This document shows positions 18,904 to 27,753 of a DNA stretch of 64,000 nt, one piece after another. Made by a program: the position numbers and the translations under genes. This stretch comes from CAVYUC01 sp963816685 (GTDB lineage Bacteria > Bacteroidota > Bacteroidia > Bacteroidales > Prolixibacteraceae): contig CAWFMB010000023.1 of NCBI GenBank assembly GCA_963816685.1, forward strand, positions 1 through 64,000. The letters run 5' to 3'. The notes beneath the pieces are model-generated. The model did no database searches. It worked only from the letters and a program-made list of their open reading frames with translations, and was not told the origin of the DNA. The first letter of the stretch is position 1; each line of letters begins with the position of its first letter.

Positions 18904-20070
18904 ATGAATCCTTTTAAACTTGTAATAAAAGAACTCTTTTACCGGAAAGTTAGTTCACTGATAATCCTGGTTACGGTAATTGCAGCCAGTACTGTGTCGG
19001 TTGCCATTTATACCTTAAGCAAAGCCAGCGAAAATGAAACCCGCAAAATAATGCGGGAGCAGGGACTGAATTTGTATATTTTTCCAAAAGGAACCAACCT
19101 GATTGATTTCTATTCGGTGAACAACACCCCAACGTTCCCTGAAAATTATATCGATACACTGGCAGAATCAAAAACATTTGATGCAGTGCGGCACCTTACC
19201 GGTATCCTGCAGCTCAAATACCCCAACTGGATTGATCCAAACGGTTCAAGTCATCAGATTGTGGTAATGGGTTATAAAGATGAAGCCATGCAGCGGTTTC
19301 TGTCCAAACAGGAAACCATGGGATTTGATGTGGTACAGGGAACGGTTCATGTCGGGTCGCTGATATCGGTAAATATTCCGGAGGGTGAAAAATTTAAAAT
19401 TACGGGAACCGGCGGCAACCAATATGAATTTGAAATTGCCAAAAGACTTGAAGAAGGCAAAGGAATGCTCGACCAGGGAGTGGCATTTCATCTTGCCGAT
19501 TTACAGCAGATTTTGGGAATGGAAGGCCAAATCAATAAAATTGAAGCATTGGGATGTGTTTGCCACGATGGACGGATAAAAAACGCCCGTAACCAGGTAC
19601 AAAGTATATTCTCCAACCTTGAAGTAACTGAAATAAGCAGCATTGCCGATGCACGCGAAAATCAGCGACTGATGATGAATAAGTATGGGTCGTTTATTAT
19701 ACCGTTTATTTTGATGGTTTCAATGCTCATCTCAGCCCTCTTGTTTTACTCCAATGTCACCAGCCGGAATTACGAAATAGGAATTCTGAAAGCCATTGGT
19801 AAAAGCAATTCTTTTATTTTGTTTATGATTCTTCTGAAAGCCTTTATCATTGGATTTTTGGGCAGCATTGCAGGATTCTTTGCCGGTATCCTGATTGCAG
19901 ATTATTTTGGAAAAAAGATATTCCTTTTTACAGCAATGGCAATCAAAATACCCTGGTCTTTACTGGGGTTCTGTATCCTTGTATTTCCGGTATTATGGAT
20001 GCTGTCGAGCTGGATACCCGCGCTGCTGGCAACACAAATCGATGCGGCAAAAACACTTGGTAAAGAATAA
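18904..20070 (+). CDS. FtsX/MacB-type ABC transporter permease
   Basis: A 388-residue permease: transmembrane helix at about 15-37, a large periplasmic MacB-PCD-like domain (about 40-255), then three helices (about 260-285, 300-335, 350-378) forming the FtsX domain. The loop carries LGCVCHDGR with Cys218 and Cys220, a CxC motif also seen in the two larger partners upstream. MacB/LolCDE-type permeases move lipoproteins, toxins or peptides by mechanotransmission instead of classical transport. The ATPase gene follows after 16 bp. Only one permease gene is present, so a homodimer is likely. Confidence 0.85.
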   Translation: MNPFKLVIKELFYRKVSSLIILVTVIAASTVSVAIYTLSKASENETRKIMREQGLNLYIFPKGTNLIDFYSVNNTPTFPENYIDTLAESKTFDAVRHLTGILQLKYPNWIDPNGSSHQIVVMGYKDEAMQRFLSKQETMGFDVVQGTVHVGSLISVNIPEGEKFKITGTGGNQYEFEIAKRLEEGKGMLDQGVAFHLADLQQILGMEGQINKIEALGCVCHDGRIKNARNQVQSIFSNLEVTEISSIADARENQRLMMNKYGSFIIPFILMVSMLISALLFYSNVTSRNYEIGILKAIGKSNSFILFMILLKAFIIGFLGSIAGFFAGILIADYFGKKIFLFTAMAIKIPWSLLGFCILVFPVLWMLSSWIPALLATQIDAAKTLGKE

Positions 20071-20086
20071 ATAAGAAAATCAAAAC

Positions 20087-20737
20087 ATGCTTGAGGTTAA
20101 AAACATTACAAAAATATATACAAAAGGCGGAGACAAATTTACTGCACTCAATAATGTCTCACTGAAAGCAGAGAAAGGAGAATTTATTGCAGTTGTCGGA
20201 CCGAGTGGTTCAGGAAAATCAACACTGCTTCATACAATTGGAGGCCTGATTCATCCCGATACAGGTCAGGTACTTTATAAGGGAGGTGATATATATAAAA
20301 TGAGCAATCAGGAAATCAATCTGTACCGGAAAATAAATGTAGGTTTCGTTTTTCAGCAATTTCACCTGATGCCCTACCTGACTGTTTATGAAAATATAAA
20401 AATAGCAAAGATTGAAACGCAATTTAAAAATGGCACGATTGAAGAACTTTTGGAGAAATGTGCGCTTTTGCCATTAAAAAACAAATATCCGTCTGAATTA
20501 AGTGTGGGAGAAAAACAGCGGACAGCCTTTATCCGGGCCATTATTTCCAAACCGGAAATTTTACTTGCTGATGAACCCACCGGAAACCTTGATCCTGAAA
20601 ACAGTCGGATATTAATGGCGCTAATCGCAGATTTTCATAAAAGTGGTGGTACAGTTCTATTAGTGTCGCATGAAGTGGAATCAGCAAATTATGCCAACCG
20701 AAAAGTTACACTTAAAGAAGGTAGGTTAAATACCTGA
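20087..20737 (+). CDS. ABC transporter ATP-binding protein (LolD/MacB class)
   Basis: A 216-residue stand-alone ATPase. Walker A GPSGSGKST at 38-46, Q-loop in FVFQQFHLMP, signature LSVGEKQR (variant of LSGGQ), Walker B ILLADEPTGNLD and H-loop VSHE are all in place, so it should hydrolyse ATP. The sequence groups with the LolD/FtsE/MacB subfamily, in agreement with the FtsX-type permease directly upstream. Last gene of the tightly packed block; the TonB receptor begins 96 bp later. Confidence 0.9.
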   Translation: MLEVKNITKIYTKGGDKFTALNNVSLKAEKGEFIAVVGPSGSGKSTLLHTIGGLIHPDTGQVLYKGGDIYKMSNQEINLYRKINVGFVFQQFHLMPYLTVYENIKIAKIETQFKNGTIEELLEKCALLPLKNKYPSELSVGEKQRTAFIRAIISKPEILLADEPTGNLDPENSRILMALIADFHKSGGTVLLVSHEVESANYANRKVTLKEGRLNT

Positions 20738-20833
20738 AATTTGTAAAAATGAAGAGGATAGAACCAGAATTAAAGCATACCATTTAAAACAAAGAATCAA
20801 CATCAAACCAAAAATCAATTTTTAAACATTTAT

Positions 20834-23056
20834 ATGAATTACAGACTTTTAATTCTTTCAATCATACTTTTCATAAACGGGAATGCAAGTCAGATTTTTG
20901 CACAACCATTTTATACCATAAAAGGAAATTTATACAATACTGAAACCAATGAGCCGGTTTCAGGAGCAAACATTGCCGTTGTAAATACAACAGCAGGAAC
21001 AAGTTCAGATGAAGGTGGTAATTTTGAATTACGTTTGGCGCAGGGAGTTTATAAAATAGGGATTACTTCGGTTGGATTTTCGGGCAAAGAAATAAAAATC
21101 AGCATTCCAACAGAAAACAATAACCCTTTAAATATAGGCCTTCAACCAAAAAAACAGGAAATTGAAGGAGTGGACATTTTTGGTAATTTTAATATTCCCG
21201 GAAGGGATACGGCCATTAACACAGTTCCCTTGTCGGTTTTACCTGCCATTACCAAGATAAGTGCAGTTGAAATTGAAAAACAGGGGGCTGTCACACTTAC
21301 CGATGCATTAAAATTTGTTCCCGGTGGCTGGACAGAAACCCGGGGAAGAAAGTCAAAACAATTTTTTTCTGTGAGGGGACAAAAATATCCTTACCCTGAT
21401 TATTCCATTGACGGCGTTTGGCAGAAGGAATTTGAAGAAACGGCGTACGTCCTTTCGGCGCTCGATATTGAATCTGTTGAAATTGTAAGATCGAGCAATG
21501 CATTGGTCAAAGGTTTATCGGGACTAACCGGAGTTGTTGAAGTGAAAACAAAAAAGCCGGAACGCGAAAGTGTTTCTGTTCTGACAAAATACGGAGAACG
21601 CAACAATTATGCAGCCAATCTGCATTACGGAAATAAAATCAACGATGTATCGTTTAGTACGGCTGCGGCATTTTTTGGAAACAACGGAATACCTGAAAGA
21701 GGAGGAAAAGAAAGGATTGCCAATTTCCAGGGAAACATGGACTGGACGATAAGCAACAAACTTACTATAGTGGCTGGCGTTACCTATATCTCAGGCATGC
21801 GCGAATTTGTAAGTATAGTTGAACCGGGTTCGCCCAAAATATTAAACCAGAAAGAAAAGTTCGATCCTTTGCATACCCTGGTTACTTTTGCAAAATTGAA
21901 TTACCGGGGAAATGATGGTTCACAAACGGAATTGCAAACCAGTTATACATTCCGCGATGCAAACTACCAGGATTATAATATCCAGCAAAAAGTAAATAGC
22001 ATTCACAATGATAAAGATTGGGAATATGGATTTAATATTTTGCACAGCCGGTTGATCAGCCGGTCGAATACTTTTCGCATAGGTGCGCTTTACAATCACT
22101 GGATAGCTCCCGATGGCAAGCGCTATTATGCGGGTCGGCGTTGTGATGTTCAAACATGGTCGGGAGTTATCGCCGATGAACAGAAATTTGGCAGGTTCTT
22201 CCTGGATGCCGGATTCCGGTTAATTGGCGGCTACATCAACGAATGGGGCGGATTTGGTATTGAAGGAAGTGCTGCGGGATTTCAGAATGTAGCGCCCATA
22301 ACCAATCAGACAGCTCCGGTGGAGTGGCAGTCGGCATTGGGAGGCAGTTATGTGATGTCGCCGGTATCATCATTACACTATAATTTCTCCGGAGGAACCA
22401 TTGCACCGCGAAAAGGAAGCTTGAACTCAGAGGGATTAACTCCCGAAAATGAAACCCGGCTGCAACATGATTTGGGATTCAGGTTCAAAACAAAAAATCA
22501 CGATGAAATTACGGTTAGCACCTTTTTCACCCAAAGGAAAAACGCACTCGATTTAAGCGGGGAAACAGTTATTTCACAAAACGATCTGATTGTGGAATTG
22601 TATGAAAATGCGGATAAACGAAGTTATGGACTGGAACTGTCGGCGAATCAGAATGTTCCTGCTATCCGGAGTGCAATATTTGCAAATGCCACATTTATGA
22701 AAAATGAAATGGTAACCAACGGTAAAATGGAAGATGACAGTAAATTGCCCAATGTAATCTTAAATGGCGGCATTTTATTCGAACATACAGGAGTAGATGC
22801 CAACTTTTTTATTCATTATACCGGACCATATTCCAACAACCGGTTTGTAAATCCAAAATGGGTAACCGAAAATGGGGATTATCCGCTGGGCGATTTTGTT
22901 ACAGCCGATTTTACCTGCGGTTATACTTTTGGTAGTAAAATCAAAACACGGATTTTTATGGAAGTAAAAAATATGCTGGATACAAAATACGAAACAGTAG
23001 CAGGCTATCCGGATGCTGGCAGATTATTTCTCGCAGGGTTAAAAATCAGTTATTAG
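20834..23056 (+). CDS. TonB-dependent outer membrane receptor (not SusC-type)
   Basis: A 740-residue protein: signal (about 1-23, ending IFAQ), CarboxypepD_reg-like domain (about 26-100, EPVSGANIAVVNTTAGT), plug (about 125-240, with VEIVRSSNALVKGLSGLTGVVEV) and a beta-barrel to a C-terminal aromatic end (ISY). It is smaller than SusC proteins and has no SusD partner next to it, more like siderophore or small-molecule receptors. It may import a molecule handled by the preceding ABC/PQQ module or an oligosaccharide from the surrounding PUL. Followed after 12 bp by the acetyltransferase gene. Confidence 0.85.
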   Translation: MNYRLLILSIILFINGNASQIFAQPFYTIKGNLYNTETNEPVSGANIAVVNTTAGTSSDEGGNFELRLAQGVYKIGITSVGFSGKEIKISIPTENNNPLNIGLQPKKQEIEGVDIFGNFNIPGRDTAINTVPLSVLPAITKISAVEIEKQGAVTLTDALKFVPGGWTETRGRKSKQFFSVRGQKYPYPDYSIDGVWQKEFEETAYVLSALDIESVEIVRSSNALVKGLSGLTGVVEVKTKKPERESVSVLTKYGERNNYAANLHYGNKINDVSFSTAAAFFGNNGIPERGGKERIANFQGNMDWTISNKLTIVAGVTYISGMREFVSIVEPGSPKILNQKEKFDPLHTLVTFAKLNYRGNDGSQTELQTSYTFRDANYQDYNIQQKVNSIHNDKDWEYGFNILHSRLISRSNTFRIGALYNHWIAPDGKRYYAGRRCDVQTWSGVIADEQKFGRFFLDAGFRLIGGYINEWGGFGIEGSAAGFQNVAPITNQTAPVEWQSALGGSYVMSPVSSLHYNFSGGTIAPRKGSLNSEGLTPENETRLQHDLGFRFKTKNHDEITVSTFFTQRKNALDLSGETVISQNDLIVELYENADKRSYGLELSANQNVPAIRSAIFANATFMKNEMVTNGKMEDDSKLPNVILNGGILFEHTGVDANFFIHYTGPYSNNRFVNPKWVTENGDYPLGDFVTADFTCGYTFGSKIKTRIFMEVKNMLDTKYETVAGYPDAGRLFLAGLKISY

Positions 23057-23068
23057 AAAACAGGCCAA

Positions 23069-24163
23069 ATGAAAGAAAATGACAGCAAACGTTTGATAAG
23101 TGTGGATGCATTACGTGGATTTGACATGTTTTGGATAATTGGCGGTGGTGAGGTTTTAGTCACTCTTTCAAAAGCAACCGGTTTAAAGTTTTTGAATACT
23201 TTTCCTGAACAATTTGATCACAGCTGGGGAGAGTTTCACTTCTACGATATCATCATGCCGCTTTTCCTGTTTATTGTAGGGGTTGTAATGCCAATCGCCT
23301 TTAAAAAACGGTTAGCGCGCGGCGAAAGCAGAAAAAAGTTATATACACATATTCTTAAAAGAGTGCTTATCCTGTATGTTCTGGGACTTGTTGCTTCAGG
23401 CAACCTGCTTACATTCGATCTTTCCAAAATACATCTTTGGACGGATACTCTTCATGCCATCGCCATGGGTTATCTTGTAAGTTCAGTTTTGATTCTTGAA
23501 CTGAAACTCAAATGGCAGATTGGAATTACAGCATTTCTGTTAATCCTGTATTGGGGAGTAATGGCTTTAATCCCGGTGCCTGGTTTTGGTGCAGGCATTT
23601 ACGAACCTGGTGTTAATCTGGCGCTGTGGGTTGACAATGCAGTTCTTGGTCGTTTTCAGGAGGGAATGGGCTGGACTTACATTTTAACGAATCTTACCTT
23701 TATCTGCTCCGTAATGCTCGGTGTTTTTGCCGGTTATATTTTACAGTCAGACAAAAAGCAGTTAAAAAAGGCAGGATTACTGACTTTAATTGGCGCCGGT
23801 TGCATAATAACCGGAAAAATCTGGGGGTTTTGGTTTCCGGTAATTCATCATTTGTGGACAAGTTCGCTGGTATTATATGCCGGCGGTATTAGTTTTTTAC
23901 TGCTGGCTCTTTTCTATCTGGTAATCGATGTGTGGGGATTTAAAAAGTGGGCATTCCCGTTTGTAATTATCGGTATGAATGCCATTGCAGTTTATGTTGC
24001 CTCCCATCTTTTCGACTTCACCGAAATCGGGGATGTTTTTATTGGCGGGCTGGCAAAATGCACAGGTTCCTGGTTTGGGTTCATTCAGGCGATGGCTGCA
24101 CTGGCTGTGGTCTGGTTTATTCTGTATTGGATGTACCTGAAGCGGACATTTGTAAAGATTTAA
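23069..24163 (+). CDS. Membrane acyltransferase, heparan-alpha-glucosaminide N-acetyltransferase-like (DUF5009/NagX group)
   Basis: A 364-residue polytopic protein with about ten helices. The N-terminus RLISVDALRGFDMFWIIGG and the block IIMPLFLFIVGVVMPIAF are signatures of the HGSNAT/DUF5009 group. The human enzyme transfers acetyl from cytosolic acetyl-CoA across the membrane to terminal glucosamine of heparan sulfate; bacterial homologues are frequent in PULs and may acetylate periplasmic amino sugars. That role would suit the hexosaminidases and deacetylase-like proteins around it. Substrate is inferred, not shown. Confidence 0.75.
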   Translation: MKENDSKRLISVDALRGFDMFWIIGGGEVLVTLSKATGLKFLNTFPEQFDHSWGEFHFYDIIMPLFLFIVGVVMPIAFKKRLARGESRKKLYTHILKRVLILYVLGLVASGNLLTFDLSKIHLWTDTLHAIAMGYLVSSVLILELKLKWQIGITAFLLILYWGVMALIPVPGFGAGIYEPGVNLALWVDNAVLGRFQEGMGWTYILTNLTFICSVMLGVFAGYILQSDKKQLKKAGLLTLIGAGCIITGKIWGFWFPVIHHLWTSSLVLYAGGISFLLLALFYLVIDVWGFKKWAFPFVIIGMNAIAVYVASHLFDFTEIGDVFIGGLAKCTGSWFGFIQAMAALAVVWFILYWMYLKRTFVKI

Positions 24164-24186
24164 ACTGAATTTTAAAAAAAGACAGT

Positions 24187-26220
24187 ATGAAAAACATACG
24201 GATTCTTCTTTTCACTTTACTCATCTCTACCGTATTTTCAGGCTTTGCTGAAAACAGTAAAAAAACGGTAAATTCCTTTCAGCAGGAAAATAAAATTCAG
24301 CAAGAGCGGCTAAAACCTTTTCGCGTACTGGTAATTATCGGTGATCAATGGAATGATCCAATGAGTTACAATATTGATCCTGCACGTGTTAACGGAGTCG
24401 ATTTTCTGGATGTGGTGAATATGTTAAAAATTTGGGGAGTTCCATTCGATATTCTTCGCCTCGATGAACAGCGACTTCAGATTAACCGCTTTCTTGACGG
24501 AGAGGCCAAACCCAATTACGGTTGTATTATCTGGATGGCTGACCCGGATAAACTACAGGGTTATTCCGCTAATTTCCAAACAATTAAGAGGGCAGTAGAA
24601 GAATACGGTATCAGTATGATTGCCCTTCATGATAATATTAAAAACAGGGAATTAGCAGAACTGGCTGGTGTTCATTTTAAAAATGTGGAAGAAATCAAAT
24701 CAGGAAACGACGACGACAAATTTGTAATTGCCGGTGAACATTTTATTACTTCCGAAGCACACGATGTTTCTTTGCCCGACAATAAGTTTTTGGCAAAAAC
24801 ATCCATTCCCGCTGCCAATGGTATTACACCAGACGAAAACGAAAAAACTGAACAACCATTGATGAATTTTGTGAATTGTGAAGCCGGCGATTCAGTAGAA
24901 GTTCTCGCAAAGTTCAGGTCGGTTCCCCAATTAACAGTCAGGGATGTAAATAGCAACACAAAAGTGGTGTGGATTGGCGGCGGGAAAGATTGGTTCCGTA
25001 AATATCCGGTGATGCGGACAATTTTCAGAAAGGCACTGGTGTATTCCATCGGGTATGGAATTTTTAATGATAATTTCGAAAATGGTCTGATTTTTATAAT
25101 GGATGATATTGGATGCAGCGAACATGCCTGGAGCCTGAGATGGCATTATCCGACACCACAAAAAGATACATTGATAAAGTACCTGATTGAGCCGCTTGAA
25201 AAATACGGTTTTATGATGGTACAGAATATTACTCCCGGATTTGCAGATCCTGAAAAAAAGATCATCGTATCACCCTGGACGGTGGAACCCTTTGAAGATA
25301 TTTTCGGTAACTGGCAGGATTACGGATCGACGAAAGAAGGACTGGATGAAGGGTTACGCCGTGGGGTTTTCGAAATACAGGCGCACCGTGCCTGGTCGCA
25401 TATGAACTGGGATTTGGATTCATCGCCCGGCCCCTGGTGGGGAAGCCCTGTGGATGGTGAACTTGCAGTTACCGACTGGTATAACGAGGTGGTGGATGTT
25501 CGGCGAAATCACCGGCCGGTTCCGTCAAACGACCTGCTTTTTATTTATAAAACCGGGATAGATGCCATTTATAAGGCATTCAACGTTGTTCCGCTGTCAG
25601 CAGAAGTTCGTCCCGGTGCAGAACTTCTTGCAGGCACCCAGGGCGGTTATGATAATGGCCGGATTGCTGCTATCGCCGGATTGGGCGTCAGCCGCGAATG
25701 TTATGTAGGTATCGATCATACCATCGAATTCAGTATGATGATGCCCGAACAGTTTACCTGTCACGATTTGGATCTTACAGCACAAACAAACTATCCGGCC
25801 GATGAAACAGAAGCCGGTTGGGATAAACTTTTGGCATTGGGCACAGAAGAACTAATGGCTTCAAAAATAGCAGGAGGGCGCCGGATAAACCTGCATGATA
25901 ACCTCAACTGGATTGAATCGCGCAAAGACAAACACTGGATGGGATTTAATGAAACCTGTGCCTATCTTCATGCAGAAATTGCAACCACTTCTGCTAACCA
26001 AATCAAATTCGGTTATGACCATCATTACTGTATGTTTTTTGAAAAGAAATCATCTTTCTGGACGCTGGAATTATCACCCGGTTTCAGAAAAGAACTGGGT
26101 GAAAATGCATCCCTTACAGTAGATGGTAAAAAGTTAAAAGAAAAACTGAAAGCAAAGCAGGTGATTGAGATTCCAAATGGCCTGGGAATGCACACCGTTG
26201 AGATTACAGGCAAAAAATAA
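24187..26220 (+). CDS. Exported NodB-like (polysaccharide deacetylase-fold) protein with GATase1-like N-terminus
   Basis: A 677-residue exported protein (signal about 1-22). Residues about 45-150 resemble a Rossmann/GATase1-like domain (FRVLVIIGDQWNDP). From about 300 a NodB-type barrel is suggested by FIMDDIG (D306, D307; motif 1) and QAHRAWSHMNWD (H400, H405; motif 2 metal ligands). The rest (about 580-677) is beta-rich. NodB enzymes remove N- or O-acetyl groups from glycans, but the motifs here are divergent, so I would not claim activity. A second, shorter protein with the same two motifs lies at 42538. Between the acetyltransferase and a GH27 gene on the same strand. Confidence 0.55.
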   Translation: MKNIRILLFTLLISTVFSGFAENSKKTVNSFQQENKIQQERLKPFRVLVIIGDQWNDPMSYNIDPARVNGVDFLDVVNMLKIWGVPFDILRLDEQRLQINRFLDGEAKPNYGCIIWMADPDKLQGYSANFQTIKRAVEEYGISMIALHDNIKNRELAELAGVHFKNVEEIKSGNDDDKFVIAGEHFITSEAHDVSLPDNKFLAKTSIPAANGITPDENEKTEQPLMNFVNCEAGDSVEVLAKFRSVPQLTVRDVNSNTKVVWIGGGKDWFRKYPVMRTIFRKALVYSIGYGIFNDNFENGLIFIMDDIGCSEHAWSLRWHYPTPQKDTLIKYLIEPLEKYGFMMVQNITPGFADPEKKIIVSPWTVEPFEDIFGNWQDYGSTKEGLDEGLRRGVFEIQAHRAWSHMNWDLDSSPGPWWGSPVDGELAVTDWYNEVVDVRRNHRPVPSNDLLFIYKTGIDAIYKAFNVVPLSAEVRPGAELLAGTQGGYDNGRIAAIAGLGVSRECYVGIDHTIEFSMMMPEQFTCHDLDLTAQTNYPADETEAGWDKLLALGTEELMASKIAGGRRINLHDNLNWIESRKDKHWMGFNETCAYLHAEIATTSANQIKFGYDHHYCMFFEKKSSFWTLELSPGFRKELGENASLTVDGKKLKEKLKAKQVIEIPNGLGMHTVEITGKK

Positions 26221-26265
26221 ACAAATGAATCCAGCAAAAACCGAATTAACCAAAAACTAAAAAGT

Positions 26266-27564
26266 ATGAAAATGAAAAAGATTTTTAATCCGCTTTTAAA
26301 TAGTACAATGGTCATAATATTAATCATTGGATTATCCGGATTTAGAACTCTACCCAAAGGAAAAGACAATTTCCGGCCAACTTCAAATACACCGAAAAAT
26401 GAAAAACCGGCAAATACACCACCCTTAGGCTGGAACAGTTGGAATGGATTTGGCAAAAAGGTCAGCGAACAACTCGTCAGGGAAACGGCAGATGAATTTG
26501 TAAATTCAGGATTGAAGGATGCCGGTTATACCTACATTGTTTTGGATGACTACTGGCATGGCGGCCGTGATTCGGTTACCGGGCTTCTTTATCCTGATCC
26601 CTTAAGGTTTCCTTCGGGAATAAAAGCACTGGCTGATTATGTTCACAGTAAAGGGTTAAAACTGGGAATTTATTCGGATGCCGGTACCATGACGTGCGGG
26701 AATCAACCCGGTAGTTATGGTTATGAAGAAATGGATGCACAGTTATTTGCAGAGTGGGGTATCGATTTTCTTAAATATGATTATTGTTACTGCAACGATT
26801 ATGGTTCCGAAAATAACGACTACAAAATGGCAACCGATCGGTACCGGGCTATGGGTGATGCATTAAAAGCTACAGGACGGCCAATTCTGTTCAGCATATG
26901 CGAATGGGGACCCCGTTCGCCATGGTTATGGGGAAATGAAGTTGGAGGCCACATGTGGCGTATCTCTTATGATGTGGGAGACAAATGGGATGAACCACGA
27001 AATGAACACAGCCAGATTGGAATACTTACGGCCATCGATGCAATGATGAACCTGGAGCGTTTTGCCGGGCCGGGTGGTTGGAACGACCCGGATATGCTGG
27101 TAATCGGACTGTCGAATTCCGGCTATATTAAAGGCGGAGGATGTACCGAAACCGAATACCGCACTCAAATGAGCATGTGGTGCATGCTGGCTGCTCCTTT
27201 AATGATTGGCTGCGATATCCGCAATATGGATGACATTACAAAGTCAATTTTATTAAATAAAGACATTATTGCAATAGATCAGGATCTTTTGGGAAAACAG
27301 GGATTCAGGGTATACCGCAAAGATGGCCTTGAAGCATTTAAAAAGCCCCTTTCAAATGGAAAAGTGGCAATTGCCTTTCTGAATCGAAATTCAAAAACGG
27401 ATAATCTCTCTCTTTTATACAAGGAGCTGGAGATGGATTCAGATAAAAGTTATTCGGTTTATGATGTGTGGGAACATAAAAAAACCGAACAGCAGGAAGG
27501 AACACTTTCTGCCAACCTGGAATCTCATGAATGCAAGGTATTCGTTTTGACTCCTCTGGATTAA
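26266..27564 (+). CDS. GH27 alpha-galactosidase (paralogue 1), exported
   Basis: A 432-residue GH27 enzyme with an N-terminal signal anchor (about 1-27). Family markers: PPLGWNSWNGFG at the barrel start, YIVLDDYWHGG, LGIYSDAGTMTC, FLKYDYCYC with nucleophile D172, and WRISYDVGD with acid/base D236. The C-terminal beta domain ends at VFVLTPLD. Retaining cleavage of terminal alpha-galactose (or alpha-GalNAc) is expected. A second GH27 with a different insertion lies at 37290. It is followed by a 189-bp gap holding a REP-like repeat. Confidence 0.88.
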   Translation: MKMKKIFNPLLNSTMVIILIIGLSGFRTLPKGKDNFRPTSNTPKNEKPANTPPLGWNSWNGFGKKVSEQLVRETADEFVNSGLKDAGYTYIVLDDYWHGGRDSVTGLLYPDPLRFPSGIKALADYVHSKGLKLGIYSDAGTMTCGNQPGSYGYEEMDAQLFAEWGIDFLKYDYCYCNDYGSENNDYKMATDRYRAMGDALKATGRPILFSICEWGPRSPWLWGNEVGGHMWRISYDVGDKWDEPRNEHSQIGILTAIDAMMNLERFAGPGGWNDPDMLVIGLSNSGYIKGGGCTETEYRTQMSMWCMLAAPLMIGCDIRNMDDITKSILLNKDIIAIDQDLLGKQGFRVYRKDGLEAFKKPLSNGKVAIAFLNRNSKTDNLSLLYKELEMDSDKSYSVYDVWEHKKTEQQEGTLSANLESHECKVFVLTPLD

Positions 27565-27611
27565 GTCAGTTAATAATTAAATAAAATAGCTGATATGCAA
27601 TAAGATGTAGT

Positions 27612-27717
27612 AGGGGCTAAAGTCGGAACGCTCCGTTGCCATAACTAATCCCCGGGATTATTCCCGGGGTTAATGAAAGCCGGATATGACCAGGGCCTTT
27701 GAACCCTAAAAAGTTTT
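27612..27717 (-). repeat. REP-like intergenic element, copy A, with GC hairpin
   Basis: The only GC-rich stretch of this spacer. It contains a hairpin with 8-bp arms (CCCCGGGA at 27650-27657, TCCCGGGG at 27662-27669, loop TTAT), which may also end the GH27 transcript. Read on the minus strand, about 100 bases align with the plus strand at 30278-30367, sharing GGCTTTCA, CCCGGGA and ATGGCA in the same order and spacing. The two copies flank the second GH20-like gene in inverted orientation. The form suggests a REP/MITE-like non-coding repeat. Confidence 0.6.
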
Positions 27718-27753
27718 AATGTGACACTAATGATTTAAAATAGGAGAGAGATT

